64,000 bases of DNA from Clonostachys chloroleuca. Taxonomy: Eukaryota > Ascomycota > Sordariomycetes > Hypocreales > Bionectriaceae. The notes under the pieces were generated by a model, which had not been told where the DNA came from, did no database searches, and saw only the letters and a program-made list of their open reading frames with translations. Location of the stretch: the NCBI GenBank assembly GCA_037952775.1, contig JBANAY010000003.1:28582001-28646000 (forward strand), in the 5' to 3' direction. Made by a program: the position numbers and the translations under genes. Within the stretch, counting starts at the first letter, position 1, and every line of letters starts with the position of its first letter. Below, piece by piece: positions 51,517-62,388 of the stretch.

Positions 51517-53847
51517 ATGAAGGACCAAGATGTTATTGAACAGGTTGTTCCCTACACCGACGAAGATCCGCTCGATGAGGATCCAGAATTGGATCATGTC
51601 GCGCCTGACAATGCGCTCCTGAATGAAGATCGTGAACTGGAGATAATCGACGTTCCTGCTCAAAAGCGAAGGTCAAGGCTGTTTTCAAGATGTTCAAAGT
51701 GTCTACTGGCCGCGATGGCGCTCCTTGGACTCCTGCTGGTGGTTCTACTACTTGTATCCCGCTGGGCCTCAACGCGACACGCAACCACGCCGGGGAGTCA
51801 CCAGGGCGGGCACAGCAACAAGCCAAGCAAGCCAAGCAATAAGCCAAGCAAACCGAAGGCCATCCCATACAAGCTGGATTTCCCTACTTTGTATCCCCAA
51901 ATCAACACCGGAGCAAGCCAGGAATGCCAAGCAGCATGGGGTGAACTTTCGATGGTTCCGTGTCACGACAAGGTCTTTGATCGGGGTAACGATAACGGCA
52001 CCTTGCGACTCTTCGGCTGGGACCCGATGTATTTCTTGCCCAAGATCTGCACCGAAGAGTGCAGAAGTTCTCTTCAGAAGGCACAGGAAAATCTCTCGGC
52101 TCGATGCTCATCTAGCGACACATTTCTCCTTGATGGCTACCAAGGCATGTTCAACACTGATTTCCTTGAGGCTGGGCCTGTCGAGGCTGTAGAAACCCTG
52201 CTTCGAAGGACGGATCACCAATGCCGCGCGAGCCCTACTGGTGACAGTGATTATCAGTACTGCCCTATTGAGATGCTCGAGCGATTCTCCATCATTGATG
52301 GTCTCAATGCGAACCTCGTTGGCATCGAGAGCTTCATTGAGGAAACAGACCGGAGGCGGGTCGAACCAAGTCATTGGAAGAATGGTAAAAAGGGCACTTC
52401 CAAGTATAGTTACAAGTACCACTACAAGGTCAGAGAACAGCGGTACGGTCCTGGAGTTGGCGAAACCTCCTGCGGCTGGTGTACCTTTGACTATCTCAAC
52501 CGAACGCTTACTTCATGGGCTGAGGGCAAAATATCCAACCCGAGCAATGACCAGCCAGTCTCCCTGCCAGAATTTATCCGCCGTGTGAGAACAGCTGGTG
52601 AACGATGTGCACCAAACGCCAGATGGGAAAAGATGTATTCGGAGGGCCTACAGCACTACCAGGCCTTGGGTGTTCTGCCAACAGACTGGGAGACTGCTCT
52701 GCCATCTGGAGATTTGGATTATCTGATCTTGCATGGGCCTTCATCTGGTGATGCTCCAATTTCCACCATCAACGCAGAGATGGAGCTCCTAAAAAATCAT
52801 CCCCAACAACAGGCCTGGCCAATCAAAACTTCGCAGGTCTGCTTGAAAGACCTTGCAGAGCGATATACCAATGCCAAGTGCTACATCAATCTCTCGCACG
52901 AGAAGCTTGTTTCAATGATGGAAACGGGTTCCAAAAACCTTCGCAAAGCCTTTTGCGATTCAGATTGCTCCGTTGCCATTAACGCGGACAAGTTTTCTAC
53001 CTGCGACGCGGCTGCCTCGACGGAAACAACCCGCAAACTTGTGGACGATTTTTACAAATCCAGAGCCCAGAGAAACTCTTTCTGTAGTGTCGCGGGCAAA
53101 GATTGGTATAATTCAGACTGTGCCCAAGCGCTGCTAAACATGGACAAGGCGGGATGGACGTTCGAAGGACGTCCCGATAGCCCTACTTTGATCAAAGATG
53201 TCAGTCAAGCTCTCGAACAGCTCAAGGAGAAACTCGTCCCTGAAGATCTACGACCAGTGTTCGAGGACAAGCCGGATGTTCTACCCAAAAAGGAATCCTT
53301 CAAGCGAGTGACCGAACTCAAAGAGAGTGTCTGCGCAACCTGTGTCTGGAACTGGCTGGCTGGCATCGACTTGGAGGATCGAATGGAGTATATCAGCACC
53401 TCTGAATCTGCGCCGGATTATGTAAACTTCGTCAAGAAGTACCACAAGACATGTACTGCGCTTGGAGCAAGCTGGCTCGGGGACTTGCCCTATGGTGACG
53501 ATCCTGCCATTTGGCGCATGCAACAACAGGATGGAAGGATCTTCCGATTGATTGAGGTCAAGAACCGCCATGGGAGGCAAATTGTTTATGCTGTCAACGA
53601 GGCCACTGGCTCGGTTCACTTCTACGAAGACCAAAGGAGACTGAATAGGCCTGGAGTCGATGTCGCGACACTCTGGCACGTCCTGGAGGCCGAAAGGGGA
53701 GTCAAGGCAATGTCGGAGGGAAAGTTTGAGGAATGGAAGTTGGCAGAAGAAAGGCACAGGAAGGAAGAAGATGAGAAAATATGGAAAGTAGATACTCGGT
53801 GGTCGACACAGGTCTCTTACATTGGGCCAGTCCCATTGGAATATTAA
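51517..53847 (+). CDS. Large single-pass (type II) membrane protein with Cys-rich ectodomain, unknown family
   Basis: Intronless, 776 residues. Residues 1-60 are acidic then basic (cytosolic: DEDPLDEDPELDH, then KRRSRLFSRCSKC). A single membrane helix spans about 62-81 (LLAAMALLGLLLVVLLLVS). A NKPSKPSNKPSKPK stalk follows at 101-114. The rest, about 660 residues, is presumably lumenal or extracellular and contains more than twenty cysteines in spaced pairs: CQAAWGELSMVPC, CTEECRSSL, CGWCTFDYLN, CDSDCS, CATCVWNWL. The CxxC-like and CxxxC pairs recur in units of 100-150 residues, each with a W or Y beside, suggesting three or four divergent copies of one Cys-rich module. The C-terminus is a charged coiled-coil-like stretch (EEWKLAEERHRKEEDEKI). 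I do not recognise a named domain. Clean long frame implies active selection. Confidence 0.85.
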   Translation: MKDQDVIEQVVPYTDEDPLDEDPELDHVAPDNALLNEDRELEIIDVPAQKRRSRLFSRCSKCLLAAMALLGLLLVVLLLVSRWASTRHATTPGSHQGGHSNKPSKPSNKPSKPKAIPYKLDFPTLYPQINTGASQECQAAWGELSMVPCHDKVFDRGNDNGTLRLFGWDPMYFLPKICTEECRSSLQKAQENLSARCSSSDTFLLDGYQGMFNTDFLEAGPVEAVETLLRRTDHQCRASPTGDSDYQYCPIEMLERFSIIDGLNANLVGIESFIEETDRRRVEPSHWKNGKKGTSKYSYKYHYKVREQRYGPGVGETSCGWCTFDYLNRTLTSWAEGKISNPSNDQPVSLPEFIRRVRTAGERCAPNARWEKMYSEGLQHYQALGVLPTDWETALPSGDLDYLILHGPSSGDAPISTINAEMELLKNHPQQQAWPIKTSQVCLKDLAERYTNAKCYINLSHEKLVSMMETGSKNLRKAFCDSDCSVAINADKFSTCDAAASTETTRKLVDDFYKSRAQRNSFCSVAGKDWYNSDCAQALLNMDKAGWTFEGRPDSPTLIKDVSQALEQLKEKLVPEDLRPVFEDKPDVLPKKESFKRVTELKESVCATCVWNWLAGIDLEDRMEYISTSESAPDYVNFVKKYHKTCTALGASWLGDLPYGDDPAIWRMQQQDGRIFRLIEVKNRHGRQIVYAVNEATGSVHFYEDQRRLNRPGVDVATLWHVLEAERGVKAMSEGKFEEWKLAEERHRKEEDEKIWKVDTRWSTQVSYIGPVPLEY

Positions 53848-55219
53848 GAGGCAAGCAAGTTTCCAGCCTAACGGCAATGTAGTAATTTATAAAACTTATA
53901 TAGGCATGCAACAAGTGTCTACTTTTAGAGGTGATTGTATTGGGTCAGACTCGCTGAAGTGTAGGCACGGTGGTTTTCGTCGGGAACTCACATCAGTAGA
54001 CATATATTCTCAGTAGATACCTGTCTATTTAACCTACATATCACGATTCCTGGTTAATCGATACTTGGATACCAAGGAGAATGCCAACCTATATCAACTG
54101 GCCCCTAGATTGACGCGTTCGCGTGACGCGTTTGTGTTTTTAGGCATCAACATCAACACAGCAAATATTACTATTTTTGGTAACTACCCTATATCTTTGT
54201 TCTGCGAAGAGAAGATTACATATATAGCACTTTGATCATTGCCATTTCCTGCTATACACGAGGTATGATGATTTGACATTGTTGAATTGAGCTTTGGTTG
54301 ATATAAATAAACAGCCAATAATTTAACAAAGTTGTAGCTGACGTAGAAGGCGTTATTACCGAGCGCTGGTTTTACTACGAGAAGAATTAGATTGCCCACT
54401 AATCGTGGATGACTATGTGGTATTATTAATTGATAAGCTGATCTTAGTAAATCAAGGCTCGGCGAGCTTCATGGACATGTGTCAGGGTCTGAGAAGATTT
54501 CATTCCTCTCAACCAGTTGAATCAGGCCGAGCCTCTAGGGTAGGTAACTGTGGTTCGGATGCGGATTTGTTTAGCTTTCCCCACCTCGGTCTGGGTCCCT
54601 GAGCAGTCAGAGGCGATCCAGGAGAAATCTAAGCTCTTTGGTGGGAAGATGTTCGCAAGAATAAATTATGTATTTATCTTCAATTTGTGCACCATTTAAG
54701 TCTTCGCATTCGGATACCTTTCGCTTGGGATTTTCATAGTGTATGGGCTAAGTTTACTCTGGTCCGGGATGCCGGCAGTGAGGGGTCTCGGAATGCCTTC
54801 GAGTTGTGCAAACATGACTTATTCTTTGTTCCAGACGCCCTGCGTCATAATGCTCTATCCCACCTCATGTGAATAGAAGGACACACTGAATATGTTTGAT
54901 ATTACTCCGAGTAAAGGTAATGACTGTTTCTCTTGTTTAGAACATGAAAGGACAGGTCATAAGTCCAATAAATAAACTGAATAACACAGCCATGAAGGAA
55001 ACTACAAAGTCTAAGGCCACCTGACAGTCTCCTCTCCAACCTCGGCGTCGGGCAGTTATCAATGTCTGTACAACATCGCCGACCCACTCATCCCTTCCTC
55101 CCTTTTTACCCCAGCTCCTATCTCATTCAATTGCCATGCCAGCCTGATATCCTGGGCCATCCCCCTTCCATCTCCCCATCGCGGAAATTAAAGAGGGCCG
55201 GAAAAGAGAGACCGAGAGT
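53848..55219. other. Intergenic region, 1.4 kb
   Basis: AT-rich in 54.1-54.4 kb, otherwise ordinary; no supported gene. The right-hand part is the leader of the next regulator gene. Confidence 0.5.
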
Positions 55220-57608
55220 ATGGCCTCCCAAAAGAATCCACTAGATACAGATCCAATCTCCCCCAAGCCAAGCGCCCGTAAAACAAACACTGCGTGAGTG
55301 TTGGAGCCCTATCCTTGGTCTAACCTGGTCTACGAGCTGACGTAGCTTATAGCTGTCTCCAGTGCCGTGAACGCAAGGTACGCTGTTCTGGCTTGTGCCC
55401 TTGTACCAACTGCGTACGATGGTCAGCAGAATGTGTATTTGATCAGGAGGACCGCAAGGTGCTAGTTTCTGAAAGGCATGTCCCTACCCACCGCTTCGTT
55501 TGATATTTCCCTTTGGGAAGCCTTTTACTAATGTGAGAGGCTAGGCTTTTGAACCAGCTCAAGCGGAAAGTAGAGCTCGCAGAAAGAGACTCTTCGCCCT
55601 CATCCCGGAAGCGGAAGCAGAAAGAGTCAAACGACACCAGGAATTGCGAGCAATATATTGAAAGTAATGATGAGCGTGGAGAAGACATCCTGCCTCGGAT
55701 GCGCAACCCGCTTACCACAACCGCAGCCAAGTTTGTGACGGACCCTCAGGGGCGAAGACGTGAGTATTGGATCAGCTGTGCTCGTAGCTGGACAAATTCC
55801 TGACCGCAGCAACGATATAGGTTTCCTCGGGCCTTCGTCAACATGGGCGTATGGACGTCAAGTCATGAGTATGATCAGAGAATATCTTAACCAAGATGTA
55901 TCCCCTCTCGTGCCTTTAAACACCGATGGACAGGCATTGCCACTGGAATTTCCCGGCGAAAAGCAACTGGGAGGCACTATTTCGATGGACAATCTTCCCT
56001 CCTTGGATTATGCCATTTATCTGACTAACACTGTCAAATTTCACATCGGCCAAACCTATCATTTGACGAACAGAGTTTCCGTAACGGATTTTTCTCTCTC
56101 TATGACGATGGGCCGCGCCCACTGAATGGGAAAATCCGGCTATGGTATGTGCAATACTTAATTTATTATGGCATTTGGAAAAGCCTCGCTTGTCCATGGT
56201 CTCTCAGCTTCAAACCCACCAGGGGGCGGATATTCCATGAGAGCTATGGAGATGTTTCCAGACGTTGATGGCCTATATCGGGACATAGTTCTTGCAATTG
56301 AAATATGCTGTGGCTTGGCTCTGTACCTACAATCAATAGATCATCGCAACAGCGCCTATACATATGTACGTGTATCACCTGCTTGCCTTTTTACAACGAC
56401 TCCTGACGAGAATTCAATAGCTCGGTCTTGGACTTCGCATTGCCCTATCTCAAGGCCTTCACAGAGATCTTGGGGTAGAGAATCGAGATCACAAGGAGGC
56501 TGTTCAGGATCGGAGTGCCTGGTGGACGCTCTATATCTTAGATCGGAAATTCTCTTCTTTGATGGGTGCACCGAATTCTCTTCATGATGAAGACATATCC
56601 GCTCCTTTCCCACAGCCAAACCGATCAATCCAAAAGTCAACAACATTAGAGATGCATCTTAAACTCTCACGACTTATCGCCAAGATACTGAACAGTAAGT
56701 CAAAACAATGACTCCTCCCAGTGAGCTATGCTGATTAGGAAACATGAAGCCGTGTATGGCGTGGATGGAAGGCTGGACTCATCATTTCTCCGGAACGTTC
56801 AGGACATGCTCTGGCAGCTTGCGGCTTTAGGTGAAGAACTCAATGGTTCTGTCGAGTTGGATTTGAATAGTTCAACCCTTTTATCCCGGGTGTCCGCGAC
56901 AATTAACCTCTGCTATCATCAGGTATGTGGTTTGGATAAAATCCCCGATTGACACATTTACTGACCTCTCCAAAGTGTATTGTTCTCGCAACTCGCCCAC
57001 TTCTCATGTGTCTCCTACGAGACAAACTAGAGACTAGGTCCCGCGGAGACAAAACCCACCATGGGATAGTAGGTCCAGTAAAGGCCCTCCTCAAGGCATC
57101 GTGCGACTCGGCAACAAAATCGCTCCGGATTTTGTCTGCCCTCTATTCTCAAGATCTCTTAGGTAAGAACACTTCTTCATTTAACCATTTGCACTTAACC
57201 CTAAATGACAGTCACAGAGACGTTTTTCCTTTTGATCTTGATCATGCTTTCTCAGCCAGCTTCGTCCTATCTCTTGTCTCTGCAATCCAGCCAATCCCGA
57301 ATACAATCGGACACTCCTACCTGGAAACTACAACTACGCTTCTTAATGCTCTGACGGCGAGTGGGAATGTATCAGCTCGTTTCCGCCAGGAGGAGTTGCA
57401 GCGTCTGCATGATATATTACTTCTCGTTGGCCAAGAATATCCTAACCATGCCAATGCGCCAGAAGCCCAAGATACATCAGGCATCGTTAATGTATCCTTG
57501 ATGCCCCAAGGGGTCTCCCCAAATCAAATGTTGTCTGTGGCTAGTCTTCTGGAGACCTATCCATTATTTGACGTGTCTCCGGATACTGCGAATAATAGGT
57601 GGTTATGA
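55220..57608 (+). pseudogene. Zn2Cys6 transcription factor gene with several frame breaks
   Basis: Exons begin cleanly: 55220-55293, 55353-55475 and 55545-55759. The zinc cluster at the exon 1/2 joint reads CLQCRERKVRCSGLCPC then TNCVRWSAEC. Intron 2 (55476-55544) has a GC donor (GCATGT). A coiled coil LLNQLKRKVELAERD follows. From exon 4 (55821) the Fungal_trans region is visible (FLGPSSTWAYGRQVMSMI, YAIYLTNTVKFHIGQTYH), but the frame breaks at about 56058 into FDEQSFRNGFFSLYDDGP and again near 56160 into MAFGKASLVHGLSA. Later exons are normal: LGLGLRIALSQGLHRDLG, WWTLYILDRKFSSLMGAP, TVYGVDGRLDSSFLRNVQD and CIVLATRPLLMCLL. A third likely break is a T5 run at about 57222-57227 before PFDLDHAFSASF. 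Without these breaks it would be a regular 700-residue pathway regulator. Confidence 0.7.
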
Positions 57609-57740
57609 GAAGGTGAGATGCCGGATTTTAGCTATGATCAGGATGTACAAAGGAAGTTCTTACTTTGCTCCGGTATTAACCGAAAGTGGAAGCCGTGACT
57701 ATTATTATGACCTTGAACGCCGCGAGGCAGTAGACTGATC

Positions 57741-59426
57741 TCATTCCGATGTGCCCCAAAGACTTCCAAATTGGGCGAGGGAACGCCCGAGAAATTTCCT
57801 CGATTCTTGAGCCTTTTTTTCATCTTCAAGGAACGAGTAATGTTCTATATGCGAAAGTGTGGCACGTAATAGGTATACATAGTTTGGAGGAAGCAAGAGG
57901 CCCATGTGCGGAGGCCTAGCTTCGTGCCATTCAGCGATATCCAAAGTCATTGCGATCCCTGTACGAATTGCAGCAAAAGAATCAGCGTTGCCAGCGTGGC
58001 TGCCACCTCCAGAGTTTGCTGCCGAAGTCAATTGAATAATGTGTCCATGGAGGCTGAGAAGTGATCTGACGAGCATACATTAGGAACTCATTATGTGGTA
58101 AGGTGAAGCGGAGATGAACATACCTAATGGCAATGACCACAGCTGAACAATATGATGAGGGCTTCCCCGAGTGCTGTTTTACGACCATTCCTAGGAATGA
58201 CTGGAGCGAGGTGTTTATATTGTGAAGTGCGGAAAGTTGTGCGGCGACATCACATAGGCTGAAGGCTTTGAGAATTTGATCCACTAGCATGATTGCCTGG
58301 GCAAGACGACCAAAACCACCAACATTCACTTCGTGTGGGGTAGAGACCAGGAGCTTGGGCACCGGGGTATTTGAGAACATTGGATCACCATGATCAACTG
58401 AGTCGGGCTCGGTTGGAAGTGCCGCATTTTCTGGACGGACACTTGTGACTAATGGCTGATCTTGGGTTGTCACTTCTAGCATCATTGTACTAAAGAGATA
58501 CGAAGAAGGAAGAGTCAGTATCAAAACCTGTAATGCCACTAGCTATGTAGATGAGGGGCGAACGTAGCTGAAGGAAGCGTACGAACCGTTCCCAGATGAT
58601 GAGAGCCCACCACCAGGTATTCAAAGCCTCGCGTTCTTCTGGTTGCAGACTATGACTAGTTCGCTCTTCGTGTCTCAAGTTGACATTAAGAGTATGGATG
58701 CGAGCGGCATAAGCCATTCGCGCGGAATTCGATAAAGTCGCAAGGCCTCGATCGCTTTGCCCGTGGACATACTCGTACACTGCCAAGAGTAGCCCTGCTT
58801 GTATGAAGCTTACTGAAGGAGATATAATAGCCTGTAGCTGTGCAAAGATTGATTTGGCCGATAGATATATTGTGTGTTGGCTGGTCTTGCTGAAAGAGGG
58901 GGAATTCCTCGACTCAGGGTCTGGGGTAACGAGACACATGCAAAGTAGCAGGATGGATAAGTCTGCGGAAGGGGGGCTCCTAGGGTGATGAGGCCATTGT
59001 GAAAGCGGGAGCGGGCGATGACTGGGAGAAAAATATGTACGTCTTTGAAATATCGAGCAGTGATATCATCAACGAACTGGCCAGTGGAGCGAATCAAGCG
59101 ATTGACCTCTGCGTAAACGGTTTTTTCTAAATTTCCCGGCCCTGATAAAACCGTATCTAAAATCGACGAGAGACTTATTTGTTGCGGGACTATCCCCTCG
59201 TTCCTCTCTGGTAGGCTAAAGGGCTTATCTTGTCGAGGGGTGTCCCTGGAGTACGCGCATTTTAGACGCTTCCTAGTGGATGAAGTAAGTTTGAGGGCAC
59301 CGTGATGGAAAGACTCGTGTACACAAACTGGATGCAATAGCCACATGAAGGCAGCCCCTTGTCACATTTCTTTTTCCGGCTCCGGCAGTTGATGCAGACT
59401 AGAATTTGCCGCTTGTCGGCCGCCAT
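57741..59426 (-). pseudogene. Zn2Cys6 transcription factor gene with one homopolymer frameshift
   Basis: Minus strand, four exons: 59426-59329, 59272-58583, 58527-58124 and 58065-57741. The zinc cluster spans the first intron: CINCRSRKKKCDKGLPSC, GYCIQ, then KRLKCAYS. The fungal middle region includes YFKDVHIFLPVIARSRFHNG, CMCLVTPDPESRN, AGLLLAVYEYVHGQSDRGLA, ARMAYAARIH and TWWWALIIWERF. Near the end of the first half, the frame shifts at a run of six C (plus strand G6, 58971-58976): upstream frame LITLGAP, downstream frame SADLSILLLCMCLVTP. The exons sum to 1517 nt, one short of 506 codons, so one C is missing. All other joints keep frame. The start may instead be the in-frame ATG at 59450. 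With this one exception the gene looks healthy, so a sequence error or a strain-specific null allele are both plausible. Confidence 0.72.
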
Positions 59427-59640
59427 GTCGGGATGCCTTCCACCGACCATTGATTGGCAGTCAGTCCTGGGAATACATCCACTAGCTCACGATAAAGGAC
59501 CAATATAGTCGAGTCGATGGGCCTGGAACGTGCCGGAGCATGGGTTGGACTCGGATGTGGTTTCGTGAATGTTGGGTGACGTTGACCGTTTCTTGCTGCG
59601 GGATTGATTGATTGGTCAGCGCGGGCGGTTGGCGGAAGAG

Positions 59641-59662
59641 TGTCGGCCGACGTCGGCCGACA
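59641..59662. promoter_or_regulatory. 22-bp perfect palindrome with CGG/CCG half-sites next to a CCAAT box
   Basis: The left half TGTCGGCCGAC is followed directly by its exact reverse complement. Each half holds CGGCCG, the triplets that Zn2Cys6 dimers read. A CCAAT box (inside the 10-bp palindrome GCCAATTGGC, 59663-59672) follows at once; CCAAT is the HAP/CBC site. The element is in the divergent interval between a Zn2Cys6 gene (start 59426) and the GFA-domain gene (start 59802). Confidence 0.65.
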
Positions 59663-59801
59663 GCCAATTGGCGAATCAGCTTCCATGCTTCTACCACCTA
59701 GAACTGCCCCCAAGAACTTATAAGAGGACTGATACATGCACTATTTTTTGGGGTTTCCTCATCATCTCATCTCAATTTTACTCCTCTTAGTTACTTTCAA
59801 A

Positions 59802-60350
59802 ATGGCCGACCGCGGACTGACAGGTGATCCCAACCAACAACCCGTCTCTCAGTTCGCCGAATCGCTCCGCGGACAGTGTCTGTGCGGATCCATCAGTGTC
59901 ACTATCAAAGACTCTGAGCTCTTCACCCGCCGCCGTGGCCATATTTGCCACTGTTCTAATTGCCGCAAGGTTTCCGGAAGCTACGCATCTATCAATCTTA
60001 TCATCGAGGATGACAAAGTGGACATTGTGGACCGGGATGGAACACTTACCGAGTTCAAAGACGGGGAAACATTGAGTGGAAATACATTGGGAAGGTGGTT
60101 TTGTTCCCGGTGCGGCAAGTGAGTTCTATCCTCGCAAACCACTCGAGGCTGAACTTGATCCTAATGTCTAAACAGCCCAATAAAGTCGGTGAACTCTGCC
60201 CTGGAAGGGAAGGTGATTCTGAAAATGGGCATTTTCCCGCGCATTCCGGCGCCCGAGATGGAGGGGTTTACCTTGCATCGGCACCCATGGCAAGGCAATA
60301 ACCCTGACGTAATTCGTTATAAGACAAAACTCTATGGAGAGACAATATAA
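59802..60350 (+). CDS. GFA-domain protein (glutathione-dependent formaldehyde-activating enzyme-like, CENP-V/GFA)
   Basis: Two exons, 59802-60118 and 60176-60350, giving 163 residues. The zinc ligands of the GFA fold are visible: GQCLCGSI (first Cys pair), CHCSNCRKVSGS (Cys-x-Cys-x2-Cys) and WFCSRCGN (last Cys pair, split by the intron: ...RCGK/N joint). The C-terminus reads MGIFPRIPAPEMEGF. Proteins of this fold bind zinc and glutathione adducts; few fungal members have a proven substrate and many lie next to detoxification or metabolite genes. Small, cytosolic by absence of signals. It is divergent from the Zn2Cys6 locus with a symmetric operator-like element between them, so that regulator may have controlled it (inference). 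Confidence 0.86.
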
Positions 60351-60565
60351 TGCATTTATGCATAGTGCTGAATATCTTATCTTGGTCTGAGTGCCTACCA
60401 TGGGATGAGAGGATAATTGATTATTGATCACGAAAGTAAAATACCGGAACACATCCGAAGATGCGTGTACCAATGTAGCTACAGAAACAACGATTGACCT
60501 AAATCTCTATCTATTTGATCATTTGCAAACATTGAACTTCGCGTATGAATATCTCAATGAATATC

Positions 60566-61256
60566 TCAATGAAGAGGATTCTTGGAAGGCGGAGTCTTCT
60601 TCAATGTTAGAGAAATCGTTGAGTTGTCATTCCCTCCTGTGGAATTCCAGTTGAGTGCATAAACGCCTCTGACATCAGATGGCACTGTATACCAAAGAGA
60701 TTCCATACTGCCATCATCTCCAGAAACAAAAATATAAGCGCCGTACGAGGTGAATGAGTCAGTGATGATGGAGGAGTTGCCGGCGGTCGAATTACTGAAC
60801 ACAACGGCACGTGAGGAGGATGAGACCGCTGGTATAGCAAGGGCAGCTCCAGACCAGGTTGGTACGTCGTCAGAGTTGGAGAAAGCTGTCGCATTGGGAG
60901 AACCCAGTAGGTAGCCTTCACTTGCGGTGACTGTGGAATTAGTTTAGTTTGTAGTCACTGTGCATCCGACGCGTGGGGCTTACAGATGACAGGTGCCGCA
61001 TCTGGATTGTTGATCTTAGTGTAGTCACCAATGTAGGCATTTCCTATTTGGCCGAATGTTAGTCATTTAGGTCCAATGGGAAGAAGAATATCGTCAATGG
61101 CCTACCACCGGCGTAAAATAGGGTGAGGCCACCGACACCGGCTCCATATCCGTACAGTTGGAATCCTTCAGTGTCGACTGCACGGCGGAACGAGCCTGCA
61201 GTCGCAAAAGAGGCCATGTGGCCAACACCAAAACCAAACACGGCGCTGGGTTTCAT
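60566..61256 (-). CDS. Small conserved fungal hypothetical protein
   Basis: Minus strand, three exons: 61256-61106, 61043-60984 and 60930-60566, giving 191 residues. It reads MKPSAVFGFGVGHMASFATA at the start, then GFQLYGYGAGVGGLTLFYAG, NAYIGDYTKINNPDAAPVIF, FSNSDDVPTWSGAALAIP, FTSYGAYIFVSGDDGSMESL and WYTVPSDVRGVYALNWNS. Repeated Gly/aromatic beta-type segments and many N-x-S/T sites suggest a small beta-sandwich protein; similar hypothetical proteins with GFQLYxYGxGxGGLxLFYADG are common in ascomycete genomes to my recognition. The N-terminus is only weakly signal-like (no strong hydrophobic core), so location is uncertain. Function unknown. Confidence 0.72.
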
Positions 61257-62388
61257 TGTTTCAATTTATGAAGAAGTTGATCTTCGGATGGAGGAAAACA
61301 AATTGAGGTAGTAAAATGACCTTTGATGGATGGTATGAGATGCGGTTAAATATCTCTTGGCGGGGGACCCGGATTATTAGTTTTGCTTCAGTAAGTCTTC
61401 GAACCCTGCTGTGACATCTCCTGAAAAAAGAGTTGCACTAACAGCATTGTAGAGAGGTTACATGACAAGTGGGTTGCGTATGCCATGTGGTTGGTAGGCC
61501 GCGTAATTGACCAGGTCGCCAATCTGGGGGCTTAAATAACAGTGACGAGGCCGATGAAACACTACAGGCAGCTTAATTGCCGAAAATCCGCGGCGTTTCT
61601 CCTATGCCTATCATTTCACGGTCGAGTGGGGTGACCTTGCCATACAAGCTTTGATCTCTACCACCGTGATAGATCCATCGAGCCCCCCTGCAACCCGATG
61701 ATGAACCAGCATCGAGACGGCCCGGGGTTCTGATGTGTAGATCATAGCCTTAATTGATAGAGTATTGGATTTAGTAACGCGCGTCATCTTTATTGGAGCC
61801 CCTTGTGTATGATTCACGAGGCTCACTCAACGAACTGGCGTTGTTTACAACCTCAACCCCCCAGCAATGCACGGCAAACAACGGCACTCCCGAGGAGAAC
61901 CAAACTCAACCTAGACTGACCGCGGTCAGTTTAGTTTCTCAGCTACCGTCAAACCCCCATTGATTCTCCGCTACAGTGACAGCGAAAGGTAGGCTTCGTT
62001 ATCAACACAGCCTCATAACAACGTGACTTACGAATAGCGTCGCAATCATGTAGTCGTCACCTGAAATCTGTTTCTCTACCTGCCGTTAACAGCTCCGGAG
62101 ATAGACATCATGGGATGCACCTGACCAGAAGCGGTTGTTTGGTATAGAAACTGGGCTTAATCGTGAGCCGGGCTCAAGAACGGCGGAAATAAGCATGAGA
62201 ATGTCAACCACTCGTGAGCGAATTCGTTTTCTGGGAAATGACTTAAAAGCCGATTCACATTCACTTCAGTCGAGTTCAGTTCGATGTTTATCCCCAACGA
62301 TCTTTGTATTCACTCCATTACACTTCACGGGTCTTTCATACCTCTTCATTGACTTTAGCAGCCTGACACTGCCTTGGAAATCCAGGCA
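61257..62388. other. Divergent promoter region, hypothetical gene and laccase
   Basis: No gene seen in this 1.1 kb. It contains a 16-bp palindrome (separate entry) and short CGG words; TTGACTTTAGCAGCC precedes the laccase ATG. Confidence 0.5.
61915..61930. promoter_or_regulatory. 16-bp perfect palindrome with everted CCG/CGG
   Basis: ACTGACCGCGGTCAGT is self-complementary over its whole length and has CCGCGG in the centre, the layout of an everted-repeat site for a Zn2Cys6 dimer. It lies 459 bp before the laccase ATG and 659 bp before the start of the minus-strand hypothetical gene. Confidence 0.5.

Noticed and set aside
59399..59737. 112-codon minus-strand open frame covering the palindrome
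   Set aside because: No motif; overlaps the regulator start and the promoter elements, so it is probably a chance frame.
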